Assembly (NCBI RefSeq): GCF_001612845.1
Contig: NZ_BDBF01000017.1
Coordinates: 62,001-126,000, forward strand
Length of the DNA: 64,000 bases
Reading direction: 5' to 3'
Source: Nocardia elegans NBRC 108235
GTDB taxonomy: Bacteria; Actinomycetota; Actinomycetes; Mycobacteriales; Mycobacteriaceae
The notes under the pieces were generated by a model. It did no database searches. It was not told the DNA's origin and worked only from the letters and a program-made list of their open reading frames with translations. Both the position numbers and the translations under genes were made by a program. Positions 31,324-41,425 of this stretch are shown here, one piece after another; position 1 is the first letter of the stretch; each line of letters starts with the position of its first letter.

Positions 31324-32304
31324 TCAGGCGGCGAAGGTTCGATCGACCGCGTCGAGAATGCGGTCCGGGTCTGGCATGTGGTGCCGTTCGAGCTTAGCCG
31401 GGGGATAGGGGATGTCGAAGCCACCGACGCGCAGGACCGGCGCCTCGAGGTAGTAGAAACACCGTTCGGCGACGCGCGCGGCGATCTCGGCACCGAGTCC
31501 GGCGAAGACGGGCGCCTCGTGTGTGACGATCAGCCGGCCGGTCCGGCGCACCGATTCCTCGATGGTGTCGAAGTCGATCGGCGACAGGCTGCGCAGATCG
31601 ATCACCTCGAGTGAATGTCCCTCTCCGGCCGCGATCTCGGCCGCCGTCAGGGCGGTGGCGACCATACCGCCGTAGGCGACGAGGGTGGCGTCGTGGCCCG
31701 ACCGGCGGATGCGTGCCCGGTCCATGGGCAGCGGATCGGCGTCCAGAGCGGTGAAATCGAGATCGGCCTTGTCCCAATAGCGTCGCTTCGGTTCGAAGAA
31801 GACGACCGGGTCGTCGCACGCAATCGATTGGCGCAACAGCCGATACGCGTCCTCGGGCGTGCTCGGCGACACCACGCGCAGTCCGGCGGTATGCGCGAAA
31901 TACGCCTCCGGTGACTCCGAATGATGTTCGACCGAACCGATTCCGCCGCCGAAGGGAATCCGGATGGTGATCGGGGCGCGGACCTTGCCCTGCGTGCGGT
32001 AGTGGATTTTGGCGACCTGCGAAACGATCTGGTCGAAGGCCGGGTAGACGAATCCGTCGAACTGGATCTCGCACACCGGCCGCAAGCCGCGCAGCGCCAT
32101 TCCGAAAGCCGTTCCGATGATGCCGGATTCGGCCAGCGGCGTGTCGATGACGCGATTGTTGCCGAAGTCCTTCTGCAGCGTGTCGGTCACCCGGAAGACG
32201 CCGCCGAGCCGCCCGATGTCCTCACCCATCAGCACGACCGTCGGATCGTCCTCCAAGGCCCGGCGCATCCCCGTGTTCAGCGCGTTCGCGAAGGTGGTGA
32301 TCAT
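31324..32304 (-). CDS. bkdB: Branched-chain 2-oxoacid dehydrogenase E1 beta
   Basis: 326 residues. The transketolase pyrimidine-binding domain with VVLMGEDIGRLGGVFRVT and the C-terminal half (GHDATLVAYGGMVATALTAAE) are complete. It forms the alpha2beta2 thiamine diphosphate enzyme with the upstream E1 alpha, whose stop overlaps its start by 4 bases. ATG 32304 starts at MITTFANALN. Confidence 0.95.
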   Translation of the reverse strand: MITTFANALNTGMRRALEDDPTVVLMGEDIGRLGGVFRVTDTLQKDFGNNRVIDTPLAESGIIGTAFGMALRGLRPVCEIQFDGFVYPAFDQIVSQVAKIHYRTQGKVRAPITIRIPFGGGIGSVEHHSESPEAYFAHTAGLRVVSPSTPEDAYRLLRQSIACDDPVVFFEPKRRYWDKADLDFTALDADPLPMDRARIRRSGHDATLVAYGGMVATALTAAEIAAGEGHSLEVIDLRSLSPIDFDTIEESVRRTGRLIVTHEAPVFAGLGAEIAARVAERCFYYLEAPVLRVGGFDIPYPPAKLERHHMPDPDRILDAVDRTFAA

Positions 32305-33428
32305 GCCCGTACTCCTTCCTCGAAACCCGCCAGGTATCCGGCGTACTCGTCGCGCTCGGCGGCGATCAGGGGATGCGGGGTGGTGTAGACGTGCTCGAAC
32401 AGTTGCATCGGATCCGGATCGGTCATGTCGATGGTCGCGGTGCGGACCGCGGCACCGACCGCGTCGGCGCGTTCGGTGACCTTCCGCTCGAAGTCGCTGT
32501 CCCACAGGCCCTCTCGCTCGAGCAGCCGTCGCATGCGGTCGATCGGATCGCGGCGCTTCCACAGTTCGGTTTCCGCGGCCGAACGGTATCGGGTGGGATC
32601 GTCGGCGGTGGTGTGCGGGCCCATCCGATAGGTGATGGCCTCGATGAACGAGGGGCCGCCGCCGGCGCGGGCGCGGGCGACGGCCTGGCGGGTCACCGCC
32701 AGCACGGCCAGCACGTCGTTGCCGTCGACCTGGACACCCGGTATGCCGTACCCGTAGGCGCGCCGGACAATCGGCGTCTGGCTCTGCAGCTCTACCGGTT
32801 CGCTGATCGCCCAGTGGTTGTTCTGGCAGAAGAACACCACCGGCGCACTCCAGGTGGCGGCGAAGCCGAGCGCCTCGGCGATATCGCCCTGACTGCTGGC
32901 GCCGTCACCGAAGTAGGTCAGCACCGCGATCTCCGCACCTTCCAGGTGTGCGGCGTAGGCGTAGCCGGTGGCGTGCAGGCCCTGAGAGCCGACGACGATG
33001 GCCGGATTGGTCATATTGATCTCGTCCGGATCCCAGCACGAATGCGCGACGCCCCGCCACAGCCGGGTGATGAGAGTGGGATCCACGCCGCGGCAGTATG
33101 CGACACCCGCCTCGCGGTAGCTGCAGAAGACATAGTCGTCGTCGTGCAGCGCGCGGGCCGAGCCGATCTGCGATGCCTCCTGCCCGAGCAGCGGGGCCCA
33201 CAGGCCGAGCTGGCCCTGCCGCTGCAATGCGGTGGCCTCGACGTCGATGCGGCGGGTGACGACCAGGTCCTCGTACAGTTCGCGCAGTTCGGCCGGACCG
33301 ATATCCGCGATCAGGGCCGCGTGCTCGCGGTCGAGAACGCGGCGCCCGTCGGGCTGAACCAGTTGCACGGGATAGGGGTTCGTCCCGGTGTTGTGCGCGG
33401 TGGTGTTGTGCGTAGTGGTGTTGTGCAC
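32301..33428 (-). CDS. bkdA: Branched-chain 2-oxoacid dehydrogenase E1 alpha
   Basis: 375 residues. The thiamine diphosphate motif runs from GDGASSQGD to CQNN (about 190-220), and the phosphorylation-loop equivalent is YRMGPHTTADDPTRYR. It decarboxylates 2-oxoisovalerate and related acids. The frame is open far upstream, but GTG 33428 has GAGGAGG at a proper distance. The first 14 residues are a tandem HNTT repeat (15-bp DNA units), unusual for the family. Divergent from the Lrp gene. Confidence 0.93.
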   Translation of the reverse strand: MHNTTTHNTTAHNTGTNPYPVQLVQPDGRRVLDREHAALIADIGPAELRELYEDLVVTRRIDVEATALQRQGQLGLWAPLLGQEASQIGSARALHDDDYVFCSYREAGVAYCRGVDPTLITRLWRGVAHSCWDPDEINMTNPAIVVGSQGLHATGYAYAAHLEGAEIAVLTYFGDGASSQGDIAEALGFAATWSAPVVFFCQNNHWAISEPVELQSQTPIVRRAYGYGIPGVQVDGNDVLAVLAVTRQAVARARAGGGPSFIEAITYRMGPHTTADDPTRYRSAAETELWKRRDPIDRMRRLLEREGLWDSDFERKVTERADAVGAAVRTATIDMTDPDPMQLFEHVYTTPHPLIAAERDEYAGYLAGFEEGVRA

Positions 33429-33507
33429 AGCCGTCACCTCCTCGTTGCCGCGTACGACGGGGTCTTCCGTCCCTCGCGATCCGGCGGACTGCTCTTCGCC
33501 AGCTGTG

Positions 33508-33524
33508 TGCTGTACTTCACAGCA
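33508..33524. promoter_or_regulatory. Palindrome between bkdA and the Lrp gene
   Basis: TGCTGT-ACTTC-ACAGCA, perfect 6-bp arms with a 5-base centre, the size expected for an Lrp/AsnC dimer site. It sits between the divergent starts at 33428 and 33615. Confidence 0.55.
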
Positions 33525-33614
33525 TCCACGATTGAGCGGGATGCGCAAGTGACGACACGCGAACTGTGCAGAATGCTCGATCGCGACCGGGTCGGAGCTG
33601 TCATACTGCGTAAC

Positions 33615-34217
33615 ATGCCCAGTGCCGAACCCGCTCCGGCGACTATCGACGCCACCGACGCCCGGCTGCTGCTGGAACTGGTTGCCAACCCTCGTGCCAC
33701 CGGGGTGGAACTGGCCACGCGGCTGGGGCTGTCCCGTAACACGGTGCAGGCCCGGCTGGCCCGATGGGAGGCCGCCGGTGTGCTGGCCGGATTCGAGCGG
33801 CGGGTGGACCCGCGCGCACTCGGTTACCGGCTGGCGGCCTTCGTCGCGGTGGTGGTCGATCAGCATCGGCTCGCCGACGTGGTGGCCGAACTCGCCGAGA
33901 TCCCCGAGGTCACCGAGGTGTGCGGCACCACCGGGCAGACGGATCTGACCGTTCGCGTGGTCGCGCGCGACGCCGACGATCTGTATCGAATCACCGGCGC
34001 GATCCTGAAGATCGCGGGCGTGCAGCGCACCAATATGGCGCTGGTCATGCAGCAGTTGGTCGGGCCGCGTACCGCGCCGCTGCTGCAGCGACTGGCCGGA
34101 GCCGACGAGGCGGCAGCATCGCGGCAGGACGCCGGGCGAGACGACGCAGGGCGAACCGACGCAGGGCGATCCGATGCCGGCGAGAATTCGGTCCAGTTCC
34201 GGCGTACTGGCCGCTGA
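33615..34217 (+). CDS. Lrp/AsnC-family regulator (BkdR-like)
   Basis: 200 residues. N-terminal winged helix (DATDARLLLELVANPRATGVELATRLGLSRNTVQARLARWEAAGVLAGFERRVDPRALGY) and a C-terminal RAM effector domain (TGQTDLTVRVVARDADDLYRITGAILKIAGVQRTNMALVM). It probably controls the divergent dehydrogenase operon in response to branched-chain amino acids. The C-terminal 30 residues are a repeated DAGR/DDAGRTDAGR tail. CATACT ends 7 bases before ATG 33615, so the message may be leaderless. Confidence 0.93.
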   Translation: MPSAEPAPATIDATDARLLLELVANPRATGVELATRLGLSRNTVQARLARWEAAGVLAGFERRVDPRALGYRLAAFVAVVVDQHRLADVVAELAEIPEVTEVCGTTGQTDLTVRVVARDADDLYRITGAILKIAGVQRTNMALVMQQLVGPRTAPLLQRLAGADEAAASRQDAGRDDAGRTDAGRSDAGENSVQFRRTGR

Positions 34218-34249
34218 CGGCGGGGCCACCCGCCCGCGAAGATAGCTCG

Positions 34250-35515
34250 GTGACTGCCACCGCCGATTCCGCATCCAGTCCACCCGATGTCGCCGAGGGG
34301 CAGACGGGCCTCCGAGCGGCGGTCGAGGGCGAGCACGGGCCCGGCGGTACCGGACAGGCGATCGGCGCCGGGATCATCGCGGCGCTGGTCGGTTTCACCA
34401 GTTCGTTCGCCGTCGTGCTGGCGGGACTGACCGCGGTCGGCGCGACACCGGCGCAGGCCGCCTCGGGCCTGCTGGCCGTCTGTGTCACCCAGGCGCTGGG
34501 CATGTGGATCCTGAGCCGGCGTTATCGCATGCCGATCACCCTCGCCTGGTCGACTCCCGGTGCGGCGCTGCTGGCCGGCGCCGGCGCGGTGACCGGCGGC
34601 TGGCCCGCGGCGGTGGGAGCGTTCGCGGTCACCGGTGTATTGATCGTTCTCACCGGGCGCTGGTCACGGCTGGGCCGGCTGATCACCGCGATCCCGGTCG
34701 AGATCGCGCAGGCCATGCTCGCCGGTGTCCTGCTGCCGCTGTGCCTCGCGCCGTTGCGGGCCTCGAGCACCTCGAGTGCGGCGGTGGTGGCGCCGGTGCT
34801 GGTGGTGTGGGTGGTGCTGCAGCGGTACGCGCAGCGGTGGGCGGTGCCCGGCGCCTTCGCCACCGCGGTGGCCGGGGCGGGGATCGCGATGATCGCCGTG
34901 CATCGCTCGATTCCGGTCGCCGATCTGGTTCCGAAGCTGGAAATCACTGTGCCGCAATGGAGTTGGCAGGCCATTGTCGGCATCGCGATTCCGCTGTACG
35001 TGGTCACGATGGCCGCGCAGAACATACCCGGCGTGGCGGTCATGAGCTCGTTCGGCTATCGGGTGCCGTGGCGGGCGTCGATGACCGTCACCGGCCTGGG
35101 AACCATCGTGGGCGCCCCGGCGGGCGGACATGCGATCAATCTGGCCGCGATCAGCGCGGCGTTGGCGGCCGCGCCCTCGGCCCATCCCGATCCGCGTCGG
35201 CGCTGGGCGGCCACCATGGCCGCCGGGGCGTCCTATCTCGTGCTGGCCCCGGCGGCCGCTGCGCTGGTCGCGCTCGCCGCCGCCGCGCCCGCCGGTGTGC
35301 TGGAAACCGTTGCCGGACTTGCCCTCCTCGGAACCTTCGCCGCCGCCCTGACCGCGGCGCTCGGGGTGGCCGAACATCGCGTCGCGGCCACGGTGACCTT
35401 CCTGGTCTCGGCCTCCGGGATCGCGGTGTTCGGCATCGGCGCCGCGTTCTGGGCGGTGGTCGCGGGCCTGGTCGTGCGGTGGATGCTGACCCGCCGGGAC
35501 GCGCCCGTGTCGTAG
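34250..35515 (+). CDS. BenE-family benzoate/H+ symporter-like permease
   Basis: 421 residues, about 12 membrane segments. Conserved BenE-like stretches: GFTSSFAVVLAGLTAVGATPAQAAS, TLAWSTPGAALL and QNIPGVAVMSSFGYR. It would import benzoate or another aromatic acid. GTG 34250 is taken as the start; upstream residues would be in the regulator tail. No degradation genes are adjacent, so the substrate is open. Confidence 0.88.
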   Translation: MTATADSASSPPDVAEGQTGLRAAVEGEHGPGGTGQAIGAGIIAALVGFTSSFAVVLAGLTAVGATPAQAASGLLAVCVTQALGMWILSRRYRMPITLAWSTPGAALLAGAGAVTGGWPAAVGAFAVTGVLIVLTGRWSRLGRLITAIPVEIAQAMLAGVLLPLCLAPLRASSTSSAAVVAPVLVVWVVLQRYAQRWAVPGAFATAVAGAGIAMIAVHRSIPVADLVPKLEITVPQWSWQAIVGIAIPLYVVTMAAQNIPGVAVMSSFGYRVPWRASMTVTGLGTIVGAPAGGHAINLAAISAALAAAPSAHPDPRRRWAATMAAGASYLVLAPAAAALVALAAAAPAGVLETVAGLALLGTFAAALTAALGVAEHRVAATVTFLVSASGIAVFGIGAAFWAVVAGLVVRWMLTRRDAPVS

Positions 35516-35523
35516 GCTGACAC

Positions 35524-36393
35524 GTGTTCGCGTCACGGGTACATCTGTTGACTGAGGAGCCGGGCTTGACCGCGGTACTGATCTCCCCCGAAGAACTCCG
35601 GAAATCGCTGGCGGACAGCGAGAGCCGGACGCATCTGCTGGATGTGCGCTGGGCGCTGGGCGATCCCGACGGTCCCCAGCACTATCTCGCCGGCCACATT
35701 CCCGGCGCGATCTTCGTCGATCTGGAGACCGAGCTGGCCGCCCCGCCCTCCCCGGCGCACGGCCGCCACCCGTTGCCGACGCTTACTCACCTGCAGAAAT
35801 GCGCGCGCAGCTGGGGACTGCGCACCGGGGAGCCGACGGTCGTCTACGACGCCACCGGCGGCATGGCCGCCGCCCGGGCATGGTGGCTGCTGCGCTGGGC
35901 GGGCCTGCGCGACGTGCGCATTCTCGACGGCGGCCTGCCCGCGTGGGAACGCGGCGGCGGCGATCTGGCCGTCGGCACCGAACCCGACCCGGCGCCCGGC
36001 GACGTCGTGCTCACCCCCGGCAATATGCCGGTGGTGGAGGCCGACGAGGTCGCGGGCTGGCCGGGCGCGCTGCTGGACGCGCGAGCCGGGGAACGCTATC
36101 GCGGGCAGGTCGAGCCGATCGACCCGCGCGCCGGCCACATTCCCGGCGCGGTGAGCGTGCCCACCGCGGAAAACCTCACGCCCGAGGGCACTTTCAAAAC
36201 TCCGGACCAGTTGCGGGCGCGGTTCTCCGATCTCGTCTCCGGTCCGGTGGCGGTCTACTGCGGTTCCGGGGTGACCGCCGCGCACCAGATCGCGGCGTTG
36301 TCGGTCGTCGGAGTGTCGGCCGCGCTGTACCCGGGTTCGTGGTCGCAGTGGTCGTCGGATCCGGAGCGTCCGGTCGCCACGGCACTGGATTGA
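35524..36393 (+). CDS. Sulfurtransferase (thiosulfate or 3-mercaptopyruvate type)
   Basis: 289 residues, two rhodanese domains. The N-terminal domain has LLDVRWALGDPDG and the C-terminal domain the catalytic loop YCGSGVTAAH (about residue 245); CGSGVT is typical of 3-mercaptopyruvate sulfurtransferases. GTG 35524 has TAGGCT 5 bases upstream. A downstream TTG at 35566 may be the real start, since homology begins near LISPEELRKSL. Confidence 0.92.
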   Translation: MFASRVHLLTEEPGLTAVLISPEELRKSLADSESRTHLLDVRWALGDPDGPQHYLAGHIPGAIFVDLETELAAPPSPAHGRHPLPTLTHLQKCARSWGLRTGEPTVVYDATGGMAAARAWWLLRWAGLRDVRILDGGLPAWERGGGDLAVGTEPDPAPGDVVLTPGNMPVVEADEVAGWPGALLDARAGERYRGQVEPIDPRAGHIPGAVSVPTAENLTPEGTFKTPDQLRARFSDLVSGPVAVYCGSGVTAAHQIAALSVVGVSAALYPGSWSQWSSDPERPVATALD

Positions 36394-37995
36394 TCAGCCC
36401 ACGGCCCCGGCCGCGAGGGCCGCGCGCCAGTCACCGTATTCGCTGATGTCCTTCCCTTCCGCGGCGGCGGTCCCGTCACATCCGAATGCGGTGTGCCAGG
36501 TGCCGTCGTCGAGTTCGACGGCACCCAGCTGCATCGGCGCCGGTAGTGCGGCGAGGAAGCGGCCGAGAGCGGCGGGGGAGAGCAACCAGCGTTCGCCCGC
36601 GACGGACACACCACCCTCGCAGCGGGTCACCGCGGGTTTCGGCGGGGTGGTGTCCAGGGCGGCAAGGCGATAGGCCGCGGCCGTGCGGACCGGCCCGGCC
36701 CAGCGCGCACCCAGCTCATGCAACTGATGTTCCAACGGCTGGCCGCGCAGATGGGCCCCGAACACGATCAGCTCGCACACCGGCGCCACGGCCAGGGGCC
36801 ACGGCCGCGTGATCTCCGTATCGCCGGTGATCGACACGGCGATGTCCAAGGCCACCGCATCCTCGAACGGCCGAGCGAAAACCGTGACACCGAAACAGGA
36901 TTCGCCCGCCGTGCCGGCCGGTACCGCCACCGCGCACAGATCGAACAGGTTGCAGAAGTTGGTGTAGGTGCCCATGCGGGAGTTGATTCCGATCGGATCC
37001 GCCTCGACCTGCGCGATGGTGGGGTGCATCGGTGCGGTCGGCGCGAGCAGGGCGTCGGCGTCACCCAGACTGGCCATCGCGAGGGCGCGCAGGCGCTCGA
37101 GTTCGGCGCGATCGGCGACCAGCCGATGCGCTGGAATCGCGCCCGCGGCGCGGATGATGCTCGCGACGGTGGGGTCGACGGCGTCGGGGCGCGACTCGAC
37201 GAATTCGCCGACCGCGGCGTATCTTTCGGCGACCAGCGCCCCGTCGTAGAGCAGCCGGGCAGCGGCCAGGAACGGCTCCGGGTCGATCTCCACGATGGTC
37301 GCGCCGCGCTGCCGTAACACGGCGACGGCCCGCTCGAAGGCCGCCCGCCACACGGGGTCGAGTTCCGGCAGGTCGGCGAAGATCGCGACGGTCGGGCGCG
37401 GCGGCGCCGCCAGCCTGGTATCGGCGGGCCAGGCACGTCCGGGCGCCCCGGCGGCCATCACTCCCATCGCCTGGTCGGCACGTGCCGGGTCGGCGGCGAA
37501 GATCGTCACGCAATCGTAGGAACGGCAGGCAGGGACGACCCCCTCGGTCGAGACGACTCCCACGGTCGGTTTGATGCCGACGATGCCCTGCAGCGCCGCC
37601 GGAACGCGCCCGGAACCCGCGGTGTCGGTGCCGATGGCGATATCGGCCGCACCGGTCGCGACGGCCACCGCCGACCCGGAACTCGAACCGCCCGAGATGA
37701 ATTCGGGCCGCCGCGAGTCCGAGACCGGACCGTAGGGCGAGCGGGTGCCGACCAGACCGGTCGCGAACTGATCCATATTGGTCTTGCCGGCCACCACCGC
37801 CCCCGCGGCGCGCAGGGCCGCGACCGCGGGCGCGTCGCGGTCGGGGAGATAGGCGTAGTCCGGGCAGCCGGCGGTCGTCGGCAGGCCGGCGACGTCGACG
37901 TTGTCCTTGACGGCCACCCGCAGACCTGCCAGGGTGCCGGTGCCGGTGCCGTGCGGGCCCGGATCGTCGGCACAGCGGTGAACCCAGATGCTCAC
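36394..37995 (-). CDS. atzF: Allophanate hydrolase (AtzF-type amidase)
   Basis: 533 residues. The amidase signature domain has the catalytic triad Lys in VAVKDNVDVAG, the cis-Ser in GGSSSGSAVAVATG and Ser nucleophile in GTDTAGSGRVPAALQGIVG. The C-terminal allophanate-binding domain ends ELIVFGAHLRGQPLEHQL...GRFLAALPAPMQLG. It hydrolyses allophanate to two ammonia and two CO2. GTG 37995 lies 10 bp after the urea-carboxylase-like gene and has GAGGAC upstream. Confidence 0.93.
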   Translation of the reverse strand: MSIWVHRCADDPGPHGTGTGTLAGLRVAVKDNVDVAGLPTTAGCPDYAYLPDRDAPAVAALRAAGAVVAGKTNMDQFATGLVGTRSPYGPVSDSRRPEFISGGSSSGSAVAVATGAADIAIGTDTAGSGRVPAALQGIVGIKPTVGVVSTEGVVPACRSYDCVTIFAADPARADQAMGVMAAGAPGRAWPADTRLAAPPRPTVAIFADLPELDPVWRAAFERAVAVLRQRGATIVEIDPEPFLAAARLLYDGALVAERYAAVGEFVESRPDAVDPTVASIIRAAGAIPAHRLVADRAELERLRALAMASLGDADALLAPTAPMHPTIAQVEADPIGINSRMGTYTNFCNLFDLCAVAVPAGTAGESCFGVTVFARPFEDAVALDIAVSITGDTEITRPWPLAVAPVCELIVFGAHLRGQPLEHQLHELGARWAGPVRTAAAYRLAALDTTPPKPAVTRCEGGVSVAGERWLLSPAALGRFLAALPAPMQLGAVELDDGTWHTAFGCDGTAAAEGKDISEYGDWRAALAAGAVG

Positions 37996-38005
37996 GTCGG
38001 TGTCC

Positions 38006-40027
38006 TCATCCTCGTTCGTGCAATTCGCCCGCCGCCTGCCACGAATCACGCTCGGCGGCAAACGCTTCCGACTGAACCGCGCGGAAGGCGGCGATGGATT
38101 CGGCGTTGGCGGACAGGAAATCGCGGTATTCGGCGAGACGGAATTCGCCCTCCTCCGCACGCAGTACGCCACGGCCGCGGGCGACGTCGGCCCGCAGGTC
38201 CAACAGTTCCTCCGCGGAGACCGGATACCAGCGGATCCGATCGAAATACCGCAGCAGCCAAGGATCTTCGGCCTCGCCGGTGGACCGGTGGTTCCACACC
38301 TGCGTGGTCCGGCCGACGAATTGATAGCCGCCGGGCCCCTCCATGCCGTAGATGCACAGGTAGGCGCCGCCGATCCCGACCGCATTCTCCGGCGTCCAGG
38401 TGCGGGCCGGATTGTATTTGGTGGTGACCAGGCGATGGCGCGGATCGGTCGGCGTGGCCACCGGCGCGCCGAGGTACACGTCGCCGAGCCCGAGCACGAG
38501 GTATTCGGCGGCGAAGACGGTATCGAAAACGTCTGTGACCGTGTTCAATCCGTTCATCCGGCGAATGAACTCGATATTCCACGGGCACCACGGCGCATCG
38601 GCCCGCACGCCGTGCATATAGCGGATGATGGCCTCCCGCGTGGCCGGATCGTCCCACGAGAGCGGCAGGTGCACCGTGCGGCTCGGCACCACCAGTTCCG
38701 CAGCCGAGGGCAGGGCGGATTCGGCCTCGCGCAGCAGTCGCAACAGTTTCGGCGCGGCCAGCCGGTCCGGATCGAAACGCACCTGCAGCGAACGGATTCC
38801 GGGTGTCAGTTCGGTGATCCCCGGCTCGGCGTATTCGAGCAGATGCCGGTGCAGGGCGTGGACGCGGGCGCGCAGCCCGAGATCCAGTGTCATATCGCCG
38901 TATTCGACGAGTACGCCGTCGTCGCCGGCGCGGCGATAGGTGACGGCGGTGGTGTCGTCGGCGTCGGCGCGGGCCAGGATGCCGTCGTCGCCGTCACCGC
39001 CGTCGGACAGCACGATCGGCCAGTCGGCGCGCCGGGCCGGGCCCAGAGCGCGGATCGAGGCGGCCCGGTCGGCGCGCACCGGAACGAAGCGCACGGTGTC
39101 ACCCGGACAGAGCTGGCCGAGTTTCCAGCGCTCCGCCGCGACCACCGTGACGGGACAGACGAATCCGCCGAGGCTGGGACCGTCCGGCCCCAGCAGGATC
39201 GGCGTATCACCGGTGAAGTCCAGGGCGCCGACCGAATAGGCGGTGTCGTGGATGTTCGAGGGATGCAGTCCGGCCTCGCCGCCGTCGCTGCGCGCCCAGT
39301 GCGGTTTCGGCCCGATCAGCCGCACTCCGGTCCGATCGGAGTTGAAATGCACCTCGTAGTCGGTGCCGAGGATGGTGTCGATATCGGCCCGGGTGAAGAA
39401 TTCCGGTGCGCCGTGCGGACCCTCGGTGACCGCGAGTTCCCATCGTCGCGTCAGCACCGGCTGCTCAGCCATCGGCACCCCGGCCCCGATGGGGCCGTTC
39501 GCCTCGCCCAGGGGTAACCGGTCGCCGGCCCGGAGGGCGGCGCCGGTGCCGCCGCCGAACCTGCCGAGCGTGAAAGTGGCCGCGCTGCCGAGATACTCGG
39601 GCAAGTCCAGACCGCCGGCGAACAGCACGTAGGTCCGCATCCCCGGCCCCTGCGCGGCGCCGACATCCAGCGTGCCGCCCGCCGGGACCTCGACGGTGCG
39701 CCACTGACGTACGCGCTCGCCGTCGACGGTCACCGTCGCGGGCGCACCGGTCACGCACACCCGGGTCGCGGTGCGGAATCGCAGCGCCGGCCCGGCGAGG
39801 GTGCATTCGAGTCCGGCCGCGCCCTCGTCGTTGCCCAGCGCGCGGTTGCCGAGCCGGAACGACAGGTCGTCCATCGGTCCCGACGGCGGGACACCGACGT
39901 GCCAGTAGCCGACCCGGCCCGGCCAGTCCTGCACGGTGGTGAGCATGCCCGGCCGCACTACCTCGACGTCGGCGGGTTCTGTGTCCGGAGTCGTTGTGCC
40001 GAACTCGATTTCGGTTGCTGTCGTCAT
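38006..40027 (-). CDS. Urea carboxylase-like carboxyltransferase lacking biotin carboxylase and biotin carrier domains
   Basis: 673 residues. The KipA/AHS2 domain (about 20-320, [40 protein letters not shown]) is followed by KipI/AHS1 (about 360-580) and the linker [30 protein letters not shown]. In complete urea carboxylases a biotin carboxylase domain precedes and a biotin carrier follows; both are absent here (the usual MKM biotin motif is missing). It may work with a carboxylase encoded elsewhere. Part of the permease-DUF1989-DUF1989 operon leading to allophanate hydrolase. Confidence 0.88.
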   Translation of the reverse strand: MTTATEIEFGTTTPDTEPADVEVVRPGMLTTVQDWPGRVGYWHVGVPPSGPMDDLSFRLGNRALGNDEGAAGLECTLAGPALRFRTATRVCVTGAPATVTVDGERVRQWRTVEVPAGGTLDVGAAQGPGMRTYVLFAGGLDLPEYLGSAATFTLGRFGGGTGAALRAGDRLPLGEANGPIGAGVPMAEQPVLTRRWELAVTEGPHGAPEFFTRADIDTILGTDYEVHFNSDRTGVRLIGPKPHWARSDGGEAGLHPSNIHDTAYSVGALDFTGDTPILLGPDGPSLGGFVCPVTVVAAERWKLGQLCPGDTVRFVPVRADRAASIRALGPARRADWPIVLSDGGDGDDGILARADADDTTAVTYRRAGDDGVLVEYGDMTLDLGLRARVHALHRHLLEYAEPGITELTPGIRSLQVRFDPDRLAAPKLLRLLREAESALPSAAELVVPSRTVHLPLSWDDPATREAIIRYMHGVRADAPWCPWNIEFIRRMNGLNTVTDVFDTVFAAEYLVLGLGDVYLGAPVATPTDPRHRLVTTKYNPARTWTPENAVGIGGAYLCIYGMEGPGGYQFVGRTTQVWNHRSTGEAEDPWLLRYFDRIRWYPVSAEELLDLRADVARGRGVLRAEEGEFRLAEYRDFLSANAESIAAFRAVQSEAFAAERDSWQAAGELHERG

Positions 40028-40644
40028 TGCGTCACCACCATGCGTACCGGCGTCGGATCGAATCCGTTGCAGGGGTTGTTGATCTGCGGGCAGTTGGAGA
40101 TCAGGACGAGGGTGTCGATCTCGGCACGCAGCGTCACCGACTTACCCGGTGCGGAGAGCCCGTCGACGATGCCGAGGGTGCCGTCGGCCTCGACCGGAAC
40201 GTTCATGAACCAGTTGATGTTCGAGACCAGATCGCGTTTGCCGAGCCCCCATCGCAACGCCTCGGTGAGGAAGTTCTCCACGCAGGCGTGCTGATGGCGG
40301 GTGTGGTGGCCGTAGCGCAGGGTGTTGGATTCCTGCGAGCACGCGCCGGCGATGGTGTCGTGGTTGCCGACCTCGTCGGCGACCACGGTCATCAGCGCTG
40401 TCCCCGATTCGGCACGGAGCACGCTGCCGGTGGTCAGGAAGATGTTGCGCTGGGCGGCGACGGTCGCCTGGGCGCTGTAGCGGTCGGCGTGGTCGGCGGC
40501 CGAGTAGAGCAGGCAGTCCACCGCCTGGTTGCCGTACAGGTCGATGATCTGCCATTGCTGACCCGCCCGGACCACGGTCGACCACGGCGCGCAGGCGGCC
40601 ACGGTCTCGTCCAGGACGACGGTGCGTTCGGTCACGGTGGTCAT
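40024..40644 (-). CDS. DUF1989 urea carboxylase-associated protein
   Basis: 206 residues. DUF1989 pattern: [30 protein letters not shown], followed by THE-type metal or substrate residues in [21 protein letters not shown]. Such proteins pair with urea/guanidine carboxylases; a carboxyguanidine deiminase function is known for some members. Overlaps the upstream DUF1989 gene by 4 bases and the downstream gene by 4 bases. Confidence 0.88.
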   Translation of the reverse strand: MTTVTERTVVLDETVAACAPWSTVVRAGQQWQIIDLYGNQAVDCLLYSAADHADRYSAQATVAAQRNIFLTTGSVLRAESGTALMTVVADEVGNHDTIAGACSQESNTLRYGHHTRHQHACVENFLTEALRWGLGKRDLVSNINWFMNVPVEADGTLGIVDGLSAPGKSVTLRAEIDTLVLISNCPQINNPCNGFDPTPVRMVVTQ

Positions 40645-41393
40645 GCGATCGCCTCCGGATCGTGTGCGGCCAGCCAGGCCTGTTCGGTGTTCTCCACGGC
40701 CCGGCGATATTCCGGTTCGGTGTCCTCGGTGCCGTCCGGTTCCCCGGCGCCGCGCCAGGCGACGACGTCCAGCGGCGTGGCGGGCCGATCGTCGAGCGGA
40801 TGCGTGCCGTTGGCGATCAGGACGGTCAGCGGCAGGTGGATCAGCAATTCGACCGAGCTGCCCGGGCCGGCGCTGCCGGTGGCGGCGAGGGTGCCATCCG
40901 CGCCGACGCGCACACCGCGAAACAGCGCGATGGAGGGGCCGATATCGCGCGGTGTGAGACCGTGTTTCGCTCCCGCGACTCGCAGCGTTCGCCGTACCTC
41001 GGGGGTCGGGCCGCACAGCGTGTCGTGCCGGCCGGACGTGTCGGCGACGATCGTGGCGAGGACGCGACCCTGATCCGAGAGCAGCGGATGGCCCGGGCCC
41101 GGGTAGGCCTGCCACGGCACCTTGATCGTGTCGGCGACGTTCAACCGTTCCCACGGCGCCTCGGCTCGCAGGAGCAGCAGGTGCGCACCGGCCGCGCCGT
41201 CCGGATCGGCCAGCCGGAGCCGGGTGCCGCGGGCGAGCACCGCGGTGGTGTAACCGTTGCCCGGAACCCGTTGGGCGAAGTTCACTTTCGCGGGGTCGAG
41301 GCCGGCCGGCAGGTCGGGGCCGGCGACGGTGGCGGCCGCGGCTTGCGCTCGCGCGTGGTCGCGGGCGCCGACGGTGGAGGCGGTTGCGGACAT
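40641..41393 (-). CDS. Second DUF1989 urea carboxylase-associated protein
   Basis: 250 residues. DUF1989 with GNGYTTAVLARGTRLRLADPDGAAGAHLLLLRAEAPWERLNVADTIK and GRHDTLCGPTPEVRRTLRVAGAKHGL. The pair of DUF1989 proteins is typical of guanidine-degrading operons, where they form a heteromer. ATG 41393 starts 32 bp after the permease stop. Confidence 0.88.
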   Translation of the reverse strand: MSATASTVGARDHARAQAAAATVAGPDLPAGLDPAKVNFAQRVPGNGYTTAVLARGTRLRLADPDGAAGAHLLLLRAEAPWERLNVADTIKVPWQAYPGPGHPLLSDQGRVLATIVADTSGRHDTLCGPTPEVRRTLRVAGAKHGLTPRDIGPSIALFRGVRVGADGTLAATGSAGPGSSVELLIHLPLTVLIANGTHPLDDRPATPLDVVAWRGAGEPDGTEDTEPEYRRAVENTEQAWLAAHDPEAIA

Positions 41394-41425
41394 GGTGTCT
41401 CCTCGCAGTCGGATGGAAAGGTCGC

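Noticed and set aside
32373..33614. Long upstream extension of the Lrp frame opposite bkdA
   Set aside because: The extension is antisense to E1 alpha and has no family signal; ATG 33615 with a leaderless -10 starts the conserved domain.
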